From the IMG/VR virus record IMGVR_UViG_3300042517_000805, positions 43,145 through 107,144 of that record: a stretch of 64,000 nucleotides of DNA; one strand, given 5' to 3'. This DNA is from a virus. The position numbers and the translations under genes were made by a program. This document shows positions 7,266-19,200 of the stretch, piece after piece. Numbering within the stretch: position 1 is the stretch's first letter; the number at the start of each line of letters is the position of its first letter. A model generated the notes under the pieces. It saw only the letters and a list, made by a program, of their open reading frames with translations, was not told the origin of the DNA and did no database searches.

Positions 7266-10200
7266 ATGGCTACAGCTTTTAATTTGACAGCACAACTTAA
7301 TTTACGCGGTCCAAATAATGTTAACAAGATTGTTGGAGACATTAAGAAACAACTATCTGGCATAACTGCTAATGTTAACTTGAAGTTGGACCCTAATGTT
7401 GCCAAGAACGTTAAGGCTCTTGATGCTTCGTTAAAATCGTTAAATTCTACATTATCTAGAACCTCTACGACAGCAACTTCTGCAGCATCTGCGATATCTT
7501 CTTTTGGTAGGGCTGTTAATTCTGTTAGCATAAAAAACATACCGTCACAAATTAATGCCACGGTATCTAGTATGAATAAGCTAAATAAATCTAGCGGAAC
7601 CATTGGACAGTCTTTGAATGAAGCAGCAACGGAGATGCAGGAGTTCGGTAAACAAGCAGGATTAGCAATTAGACGATTTGCTGCATTTACTGCTGTTACT
7701 GGAGTTATTTATAGTTTAACTAATAGTATTAATCAGGGTATTCAGGCTTTTATAGAATATGACAAAGAATTAGTTCGTTTACAACAAGTCACAGGTCAAA
7801 CTGCCGGAGGCTTAAAGCAACTACAAAATTCAATTTCTCAATTAGCAACTGGTTTGGGTGTTAGTTCAAAAGAATTAACAACAGTATCAGTTACACTAGC
7901 ACAAGCCGGTTTAAGTGCAAAAGATACCGAAAGAGCCTTAAGAGCATTAGCATTAAGTTCACTAGCCCCATCATTTGACGACATGAATGAAACGGTAGAA
8001 GGTTCTATTGCTTTGATGAGACAGTTCGGCATTAGTGCTGGACAATTAGAACAAGCCCTAGGTTCTGTCAACGCTGTTGCTGCTGCGTTCGCCGTAGAAG
8101 CCGATGACCTAATTACTGCTATTCAGCGTACCGGCGGTGTGTTTGCTACTGCTAGTAAAGGCGTTAGTGAAGGAACAGATGCTCTTAATGAATTTATCTC
8201 GGTGTTTACTAGCGTGAGAGCAACCACTCGTGAAAGTGCAGAAACTATTGCTACTGGTTTACGTACTATCTTTACACGTATTCAGAGAGGTAGCACAATT
8301 GATGCCCTTAAGGAGTTCGGTGTTACTCTAACAGACTCAGAGGGCAAATTCGTTGGAGCCTATAGAGCCGTACAATTACTAAGTGAAGGATTGTCTAAAC
8401 TAGATCCAAGAGATATTAAATTTTCTAGAATTGTAGAAGAGTTGGGCGGCTTTAGGCAGATTGGTAAAGTTATTCCTCTTATCCAACAGTTTTCTGTTGC
8501 TCAGAACGCTCTTAAGATAGCACAAACAGGACAATCTTCTTTAGCTAAAGATGCAGCAACAGCACAATTGTCATTAGCAAATCAAATTCAAAAAGTTCGT
8601 GAAGAATTCTTTGCGCTGTTTCGTGAAATTGGACAAAGCAAAGGCTTTCAATCCTTACTCACTGGAGTATTAACACTAACAAGAGGACTAATCAAGCTTG
8701 CTGATGTTTCAAAGAGTTTGCTACCTGCGTTGAGTGTCGTTTTAGCATTTAAGGGTGCTAGTGCTTTAACTCAATTTGCTAGCGGTTTCAGCAAGGGTTT
8801 CAGGCCGGGTGGTGGTAAACCAGAAAAAGAAAGACCACGATTCGCAGACGGCGGAAGGGTTAGAAGATTTGCTACTGGTGGTGTAGTGCCCGGTAGTGGT
8901 GACAGAGATACTGTTCCAGCTATGCTAACTCCTGGTGAGTTTGTGGTGAGAAAACAAGCAGTTAAAAGTATTGGAACAGCACATCTACATAGAATAAATA
9001 AGCGAGCTAAGGGTGGCCCAATTACAGTAGAAAAATTAAAAGATATTAATCCCAATGCTGTTCAGCCTGACTATAGAAATACAGAAGAAGCAAAAAATAA
9101 AGTAGGAGAAAAAGACCAAACTTGGAGCACATACAGAGATCAAGGCAGGAGAGGGAAGGTCAGGTCAACAGCTGTTAAATATATGCAGCCAAGAGACGAA
9201 GTATACGGAGATGTAGAATACGTACCTATTCCTGATCCTAATAGGTCAGAAGTTGAAAAATATTTTGGCAAGATAGTTCTTAAAAAAGGAATTAAGTCTA
9301 TCAATCCAAAAGATAAGAGAATAAGTACTGCTTATGAAAATTATGCTCAGGATAAAGTAAAAACAATAGGAGCTCGGTATAGTGGAGATTATGATCCTTT
9401 AGATTTTGAAACCGGAGATGTTAAATTCTATAGTTCTGAAGAAAATATTCAAAAATATGTTTCGATAAATAAAGTTCTTTCAAAAAGACTCAGACATCAA
9501 AATAAAGATAATAGAATTAAATGGCAACCAAACTCTCCAGAACAAAAAGAGTTAGAGCCAACAACAATATATCATCCAACAGACTTAACGGAAAATAATA
9601 ATTTAAAGAAAAGAATTTCAGACTGGATTTTATTATCACAAAATCAAAGAACAACTCAGGCGATTAGAGAGGGTGACTCTTTTAGTTTTGGTGGATTAGT
9701 TCAAAAATTTGCCGAAGGAGGAGAGGCTGCTAGGATTAGGAGAGTTGGAATTATAGATAGTGACGTATTGCGAGATAAGATTAACGCTGAAAAAGTTGCT
9801 CAAGGAATGGAGTCAATCGGATCAGATAGTATACAAGACTATACCATACAACTAGCCAAGCTAGGCGTACAAAAAAGAAAGTCTGGTGACCTCAAAAAGT
9901 TTAGAGTTATTGCTGGAGCTGCTGGTAGTGGAAAGAGCAGCTTAGCTACTGGAGTATCTGCTAATGATAACGCTACTTTGCGAAAAACTATTAGATCTCA
10001 TATTATAACTCCACAAGATCTGGATAGTGTAGATGAAATTTTAACTATCACAGCAAATGTTAGTGATGCAAAATTAGAGGGCTATCTTAGAGATGCAGAT
10101 AGAACATATACCGTCTCATCCTCTACTAAGGCCGAGCAAGATCTAATAAAAAGAAATAAAGAATCCAGAGACATCACTGGACAAGGACTTTACGGCAGAG

Positions 10201-13200
10201 AACCAGGGAAAACAAAGGGCGTTCCTGCAGATTTTGGAGTAGAAGAAGCAACACTAATCGATCAACTAGGATCAAAAAATGTTGTACTAGGAAGAAAAGA
10301 AGATGCTGAAGGTAATCTTACAAATAGATTTAGAAGAAAAAGAGAAGATGAATTACCAGAAATAGTACAAGCAGAAGGCTTCTATACTGGTGGTTTTGCT
10401 CCTCCAACAAGAGGTCACAGAGGCGCTTTTGATACATTGCTAGCAAATGTAATTGCCAAAAATCCAAAGGCAACACTAAAAGATATTTTGGTTTCAGTAG
10501 CTCCTAATGTTGCGATGGTCGAAGGAAAAGAAGGACTAGAGCACGCTGCTAGATATGGTATTTTTGATGCTGATTTTAGATCATTATTAGCAGATGTAAA
10601 CTTTAAAGGAGCTATGATCTCTCAGGATGCACAGTCTACTCCTGGAATACTTCCCAAGGTTATGGAAGTTCCTAGCGAAAACAATCGTAGAAAATTTGCT
10701 CGACTCAAAGGAGCGATGGCTATTACTTCCGGAAAAGAACAGGGAGTTTTAGGAAAATACGAGAGAGCAGGAATTGAGGTTACTGACATTCCAAGAATAG
10801 AGGATATTAGTGCTACTAAAGTAAGAGAATTATTATTTAGTCAAAATTATACTGAACTTGATAAAATAGTTAATCCTGAAGTTGGGGCAATACTTAAAGG
10901 TAATCAACCACAGCTTAAAAATAGATCAGTAATGGTTCCTGTTTTATTAGAAGAGCTTCATAAAGCAGCCGAAGCTAATACTGTTTTAGCTAACCAAAAA
11001 GCAGATGATATACTTGCTAATGCTCCTGGCGGTCCATATGCTAATGTTAGTAAAAAATTAAAAACAGAACACCCAGATATTGCAGCACAAGTTAAGTCTA
11101 TTAGAGAACAAAGAGATCAGTTTAAGAAGTCTATTTCTGGAGCTAAAGCCCATTCTATTATTAGTGAATTAGCAGCTGCCTATCCTGAAATTTATGGTAT
11201 TGATCCTTCTCGTAGAGCAGCAACAGCAGCCGCTAGCATATCAGCAGAAGACGCTAGGTCTCATCTAGGAGATAGAGTAAAATCGCTAGTGTCAGGAAGA
11301 GGCGCAGCAACTCCAGAACCTTCTCTGCTAGAGAGTATCAAGCAAAATGTTACCAAACAATTAGCAATTCCAAAGGGTTCAGGTACTTTACCCACAGACT
11401 CTAAGACAATTACTAGCGCCTTCTTAAATACCAAGATACCGTCTGATCCAACATTCGGTATGTTTTCAGGCAAGACTATAGATCCTGGTATAGTAAAGAA
11501 AGTTTGGAGACAAACATATCCAGGACTATCAGAAGATAAGACAGCAAGCTATATTGCTTTAAAAGAATGGCTAGAAGCACAATATAATACTCGTACCGGC
11601 GCCAAAACTGAAAAACTGTCTCAGGCCATTCAAGAATCTAAAATGGTTGGATTGGTTGGTATGCTACCAATCGGACACGAAAAACTATCTGGCCCATTTA
11701 CATGGATGCTGGGTAAAAATGCTGCTGGCGAGGATGTTTCCGTTACTGCTTCAATTATAGAAAGAGGATTGGGCAAACAATACGAGGAAGAGATTAAAAA
11801 AGCACAGAGTCACGCTGAACAAGGATCAGAACTTCTAGCTTCTGGACTAGCGTCTAAGATGAAAAAACGACCAGAGTCTTTAAGATCTCTTGATAAAGCT
11901 CAGCTTGAAACTTTAGGTCAGGGAAATATTGAAGGAGCATATGTTGAACAGGCATTAGCCAGACTATGGGCCAATTTAGACAATGTTAGTACCAGAACTC
12001 GACCAATAGACTACCCAGACGGTCTCGGAGAATCTGCTGAACTATTTCCTGGCATATCTCCAACTATGCCGACAGAAGTTAAGAGAACAATTAATAGTGA
12101 TAGTAGAAGTGATGCCATAGAAGAATTCCAAAGGTATTTCAGACTTATTCATGCAATACCAGAACCAAAAGCCAAGAAAGAAGCAGTTAAAGCATTAGCT
12201 TCAGGCGGAGAAGTACAAAGATTCATGGCTGGTGGAGTAGCAACCAAAACCAGAAAACCAAAAGAAGTTTTTGGAACTGGAGAAACAGCATTCCCATCAA
12301 GAATATCAAAAAAATATGCCGAAGAACAACATTCAGCTAGTGAAAGCTTAAGAGCTAAATTATCATGGGATAAGTATCCTAAAGATGAAAGAATAATGGT
12401 TAACGAAGATAAGGTACAAGAAGCCTATCAACAACCATTTGATAGAGATAGGTTTACCTCATCATTTAAAGAAAAAATTAGTCGTGACTCGCTCTTTGAG
12501 AGAATGTCAGATTTTGCTAAGTTTATAGGACTGCCACAAGAAGACTTATCTCTAGCACTACCATTACAATTGGATTTTGGAGCAAGCTCAAGAGGGGGTG
12601 GGTTGGGAATGTTCTCTGCTGCTGAATTCGGAAAAGGAGCATCTGGAATTAGGCCATATGAAGGCTATGATCTATCTAAATTTGGATATGGAGAAAAAGA
12701 AAAGCAAGAATCTTATGGATTAGAAAAACTTATAGCAGCAAAAGAAAAAGAAATAAAAAAGATTAGAAAAACTCCTACTGAAACTTTTGATGATGGTAGT
12801 TTCTCTTTTGACAGTGAGGCATTTCAGAAGACTTATATTGAGTTAGATAATCTTAAAAATAGATTTTTTAGATTAAAAGACCTAAAACGTGAAGCAGAAA
12901 AGGCGGCCCTTGCTGAACAAAATACCATTTCCTCAGCTACTGGTCGTGGAACCATCGGCTTTGCTCCTTCTATGGGATATGCTTCCACCACACAGAATCA
13001 CTCGCTATATCATGAAATGACACATCAGCTATTTGAAGGATTAAGAACAAGATCAGCAGAAAGCTTTACTAAATATAGAGATAGAGTATCGTCTTTATTC
13101 TCTGGAGATAATGACGATTTAGCAGATGCTTTTGACTCTTTAACGGCAGTAACAGCAGGCGGCGGATATACTAGTGCTGATGTTGTATATGGTAGAAGTT

Positions 13201-16200
13201 ATAAGTCAAATAACTTAAGTCAAATACTTTCAAGCTATTATCGTCAGAATCTTGATTCTTCTAGGGGCACTACTCCTATTCCTGAAGATATAACAAAAAA
13301 TCTTGCTAGTTTAAGTACTCAAAGTACAGCTGCTAAAAGAGCTAGAGAGTATAGGCCAATAAATCCTCAAGTTAACGAAGCTTTACTTCAAGGAGGTGCT
13401 AAGTTTGGAATGACTCAAGAGAAGATTAATAGAATGGAAGATAATGGTAAAGAAGAATTCTTAACAACTTTAATAGAAAAAGCTCCTCAGCTTGATCAAA
13501 ATTTACAAGGGATTTTAGATTCTACCTTAACAGAACTATTAAGTGGTGCTGGAATTCAAAGACAAAAATATGCTTCAGGAGGCAAAGCTTCAAGAAGAGT
13601 AGACTTTGAAGCCGGAGTAGGGCAGTCACCATTCGGAGGTTCGGTATCAAAAAGATTAAGTCAATCCATTTACAATCTGCAAAAGAACACCGGACTAAGT
13701 GATTCAGAATTCAATGAAATTAAAAAGACGGCAGATACATACGGATACAATGAAGAAGAATTTAAAGAATATTTAGCAAAAAGAATACAAGAGAAGAAGA
13801 ACAAAGAGGGGTTAAGAACTAATCCATCAGCACTAGCACAGCAGTTGATGCCACAAACAAGGGTGTCAACACCTAGACAGCTAGCATTAGCACAAGCATT
13901 AAAAGACACCTCTAATGATATCGGATATAGACCATCTACTTTAGAAACAATAGCTCAAGCAAGAACAGACGTTGGTAACGCTACTAGATATGCCGTCGGC
14001 GGTATTGCTAAAGTTGGCAAGAAGGAAGACAAACAGTACGGTCAAATTAGCATCACTGAAGACGCCGGAATGATTAATGTTGGATATCAAAAGGGTGATA
14101 ATAGACAAGGATATGCTACTGGTTACAAGATGAGGAATAATCTATATTATGTTGGATTGTCTAAAGCGACAAAAGGCTATGGACCAAGATTGTATGACGT
14201 ACTGATGGAAGCTGTAACAGAAAAGGGCGCCATGCTGACATCCGATAGGTCATCAGTCAGTGAGGATGCAAAACGAGTATGGGAATATTATTTTAAAAAT
14301 AGGGGTGATGTTAAGAAAACTCCACTTAAACCATCTGATTGGACTGTTAATTCGAATTTAATAGATCCAAAACTTTACGGCAAAAAAGAAACTTGGCCCC
14401 CAGCAACTGATCCAGCTTGGACATTACAGACAGGTTATAGTAAATCTCCTAAATTAATAACTAATACTAATGAGGTTATAAGAAAGAGATCAGGTGGTCG
14501 CCTTAGTTTTGAAACTGGTGGCACTGTTCCAGCTTTAGTTAGTAATGGAGAAGCTTATATTCCTCCTAAGATTGCTAAAAGAATTGGTTATAGTAATCTT
14601 AATCGTATGAATCAAGCTGACCGTAACGGAATGAGCAAGTTCTCTAGTGGTGGTATTAGTGTGTTTAAAGGCCCTGGTACCGGTACTAGCGATAGCATTC
14701 CTGCTAATTTGCCAGTTGGTAGTTTTATTCTTAGAGAGAAAGCTACTAAGGCTTTGGGTTTTAATAAAGGAGGTGCTGTACCAGCACAAAGATTTGCTAC
14801 TGGAGGTGGCGTAACAAGCATGATTATGGAATGGCTGTCATCAGACATGACTGCTAGAACCAAACCCAAAATGGCTCCAAGACCTGATGTTGTAAACAGG
14901 GCGAGTGTTGTTGCTTCTAATGATACCACCAAAGCTTTAGATATTCTTGTTAAATCTCTTAATCAATTAGGTTTAAGTGCTGCTAATTCTGCAGATATTT
15001 TAAATAAGGGTGGGCAAGTTAGTTATAAAACTATACAAAAGGCTTTAGCTGAAGATATTAAAAGATTAAAAATTTCAGGAGCAAGCATACAAAGCATAGT
15101 TGCAGCAGAAACTACACTTGCTAATATTCGTAAAAAGAGTAAAGAAGAAGTTACTAAACAAAAAAATATACAAGGATTAACCAGTGCTAGAGGCAACTCT
15201 TCTACTAAGATTGTTGGAGGTCAAACAATTGGGGACCTACAAGCTGGTTCTGGTGCTGGACAACAAGCAATAGAGACACAAGCCCAGATGCTTGCTGCAG
15301 CAAGAATCAGAAGAAGAGGAGGAAAGGTAACAGAAAAACAACGATCTGAAATAATGGAATCATCGTACATTGATTCTGCTTCTAGAATTACTGGAATTAA
15401 AAAGAAAGAATTTAAAGCTGCTGGAATTAGTGGTGGAGATATTCAAAAATATATAGCTGAATCCATGAAGGATCGCAAGAGCTTGGCGCAGATGGATAAG
15501 CAGCTAATAGCACTCAAAACTAATGAGTTGACGAATAGCGCTGCCTACATAGCCGCCTCTAACGCAGAACAAAAAAGAATGTTGACAGAAGTTCAACAAG
15601 CAACGAAAGAAGAAATATCAACTCGCAGAAAGATTATCAACGATCTAGCTGCTCAAAATGGAACTAAGGGAGTTGGTGCTGCTGGGTTGAGAGATACTAG
15701 AAATAGTCCCATACTTAATCAGATAAAAGGATTTATAAAATCTCCTGGTAAAGTGATGGGTGGAATATCTGCTGCTGCTGGACTAACTGCTGGTGCTTCT
15801 GATATGATTGCGAAAAATATTTATAATATGAGCACAACAGAAGGCCAAGGTAAAGCAGCAAAAACATCAGCAGCTATTCAATCTTCTGGTACAATTCTTA
15901 GCACCGGAATGGCAGCAGCATCACAGATGGCAGCTATACCAGTTATTGGTCCCTATGTTGCTGCTCTTACTGCTGTTGGAACAGCTGCTGCGGCTGCTGC
16001 TGATTATTTTTATGATTTTACCGGTGCTCAAAAGGCTGCCACAGTAGAATTTGAAAGATCAGTAAGAGCTAAAGAAATTGGAATTGCTATGGATGGTTTG
16101 GATAGAGCATTCCAAAATTTTGAAAAAGATATGGGTAATATAACCTTACAAAAGGCTCTAGAACAAGCTATTGGTAATACTTCTTCTTTACAAATTAAAG

Positions 16201-19200
16201 ATAATATGGCAGAAAGAGATAATGCCAAAGCAGAGTTTTCTCTAAAGAATAGAAGTTGGTCGGATATTTTTAGTGGTAACTTTAAGGGTTCTGCGCAGAT
16301 GGATGCTCTTGAACAAGGAGCTATGGATAGTGAAATGTCTCAAAAATTATCGCCAATATCCGATAAGGCTATGGCGTTATATGATAAACAAATTAGTAGC
16401 GGAAAAAGTATAGAAGATATTGTTAATAATGTTCGCACAGGAAATAAAGACGCTGTTAATGCTGGCGCTGCCGTTGCTTTTAATGCTAATCCCAAATTGT
16501 GGTCAGAGTTAGAACAAAAGGTTAAAGCATCAGGAGACGCTTCAGAAGCTAATGTTCTGAAGATTAAACGAGGAATTGTTGCTAGAGAACTCTTAACCAA
16601 TGCAGAATTACAAGCAGCTGTAAAGAGATCCAAATTAGAAAGAGATATGGAGGCTTCTAATAGAGCTGGTCGTAGATTAGCTGAGACTTTTGATCATATA
16701 AGTGAAACTATTGATCAGTCAATTCAGAGAATGCAACGAGAGTCTGAAATTCGTCAAGCACAAGCTAATGACAGAGTAGAAGCTAGAAGAGGAAATGCCG
16801 GTTTTGATGAAAGAGCTGTTAATAATAGAAACGTTGGAGTATTAACAAATCCAAAAGCATACCAAAATGATCCTAGACGCATAGAAGAAGCTATTAGAGC
16901 AGGAAGCAGTGGTATGTCCCCAGAGCTTGCTCAAAAAATGGCTGGCGGAGCTAGACTAGAAGCTACTTTGCCTAATGTAATGAGAAATGCGATATCTACA
17001 GAACTTAAGAGTAATGCTAGTTTAGGTCTTGATGAAGCAGCTGATGCTGCCAGAAGAAAGGGAACAGAAGCGATTAGAAATTCTGGATTATCAGAAGCTG
17101 ATCAAAAAGTTGCTATAGATAAATTAAACGCAAGAATAGAAGATGAAAAAAAGAAAGTACAAGATAATGAAAAGGGAACCCCAGCAGAACAAGTTGATTC
17201 TTTTACTGACTCTATAAGTGATCTTGGTCCAGAAATAGCTAATATATTTGGTAATGCAGGCAAAAAATTAGATGATATTATCCAAGCCAGACAAGGAATC
17301 TATGATACTTTTGCAAAGAATCTTCAAGCCGCTTCAGAAGCTGCTAAAAAAGCACGAGAATTTTTCAGTAAAGCAAGAGATATAAGATATGACGCTGGAA
17401 TGGACTTGAGAGAAGCCCAAACTGGCGTAGGAGAAAGCTTCTCTGAGGCAAAAGCTAAATCTGATAGTAGTATTGCAAGATTAACTGGCGGGGTTACTGA
17501 TCCTCAAGCTATTGGTAGAAATATTGATGCTTTAATGGCACGGCGTGACCAGCAAATGAAGGATAGGGATGCTGCACTATCAAATCCCAATTTAACACAA
17601 GATCAACAGAAAGATGCTGCGACTAAATTTGCTAAAGATATTCAGGCTACTAATAATGCATTAAACGATAATAGAGAAGCATTAGACAAGTTGGCTAATA
17701 GCGCTGAAGTAGCGCAAAAAGCTCTAGACGAAGTTAAGAATATTAGAGGATTACAACAAGATAGAGAAAACTTTGTTAATCAATTGCTTACAAACACTCC
17801 AGAAGAAGCAGACAAACTTAATCAAACCTTTATTAGACTTCAGCGCAACTTGTCTGGTGGATTAAATAATGCCTCTAATCAAAGAGATGCCCGCAATGCT
17901 TTTAATGATACATTACGTCGCACAGGAAATCTGAGAGAAGCTACTCGCGCCGGAAATACTGTATTAGCAGACCAAAGAAAACAAACCCTTCAGTTGATGC
18001 AAGATCCTGGATTTAGGGGCATGATGACCCTTAATATGAAGAACCAGGGAATGAATGATCAACAGATAGACAAGCGATTCAGAGACCAAGAAGGTATGTT
18101 GATGCAGCAAATGGCTATTGAGAGTGGATTGATCAATAATCCAATGGTTAGACAAGCCCTTGCTGCAAAACAAGACCCTAATGCTGATCCGGCCATGAAA
18201 CGTGCTGCCGATCAATTCTTGCAGGCCACTGGTTTACAGGCCAAAGCTTCTGAGGAACAAGGTCGATTAGAATTAGCTAATGTACAGAACTTGCTCGTAA
18301 CAGCTACCGACGAATTAAGAATGTCTATAGATACCTTAACAACAACCATTAATGGTTCGTTGGGTAAAGATGGAGAAAGAGTTCCCGGTGTTGCTGGGCC
18401 TGTGGTTCCTGTTCCAGCCGGGGCCAGAGGGGTGGCGAGACCACCTCGTCCCATGGCTACTGGTGGAAAAGTTAAGACTCAGTATGCTAGTACTGGTCAA
18501 TTAATAGACTTTTCTCCCAAGGGGACTGATACTGTTCCTGCCATGTTAACTCCTGGAGAATTTGTTGTTAATGCCAGATCGACCGCCAAACATCTACCAT
18601 TACTAAAAGCTATTAATAGTGGGGCTGGAGTTGATGCTACTTCTAACATGAGTAAAGGTGGAGTTGTTTATTTGGATAATGGTGGATTAATAGACGAGTT
18701 TAGAAAAATAGATGCTAATAAATCCAATTTTTTAGAAGTTGGCGAAATAGATCTTAAAATGATTCAATTATTAGATAGAGATAAAGATAATAAAGTTTCC
18801 TTTGGAGAATATTCTTCAAGAGTAAAGAGCGATGGTAGTAGTGGATCTTCAAGATCTGGTTCAGGATCATCGGTTAAGAGTGGATTTAAAGCTCAAGATA
18901 TGAGTTTTGAACAGTACTATAATAATAGAGCACAAAAATATGCAAAAAGATATCAAGGTACTGGAGACGAAGTACCAAGAGACACAGATAAATTCGCTAA
19001 CGGAGGTATGGTTACTCCATATTATTTAGCAGAAGGAACAAATAGACCGCTATCACGACCCGTTATGGTAGCACTACCTCCCAAAAAAGATCCTATTGAG
19101 ACTGCAAGAGCTGCTCGTAAACAAGGAGTACCAACTAAGAGAAGGCCATCTTTAGTTCCTGGAGATCCTAGAGCAAAAGATGCTGAACCTAGCTTTTTTA

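Noticed and set aside
14535-14932. Antisense frames of up to 106 codons inside the tape measure
   Set aside because: They lie fully within the giant coding region, have no ribosome sites or recognisable domains, and are expected by chance in such a long gene.
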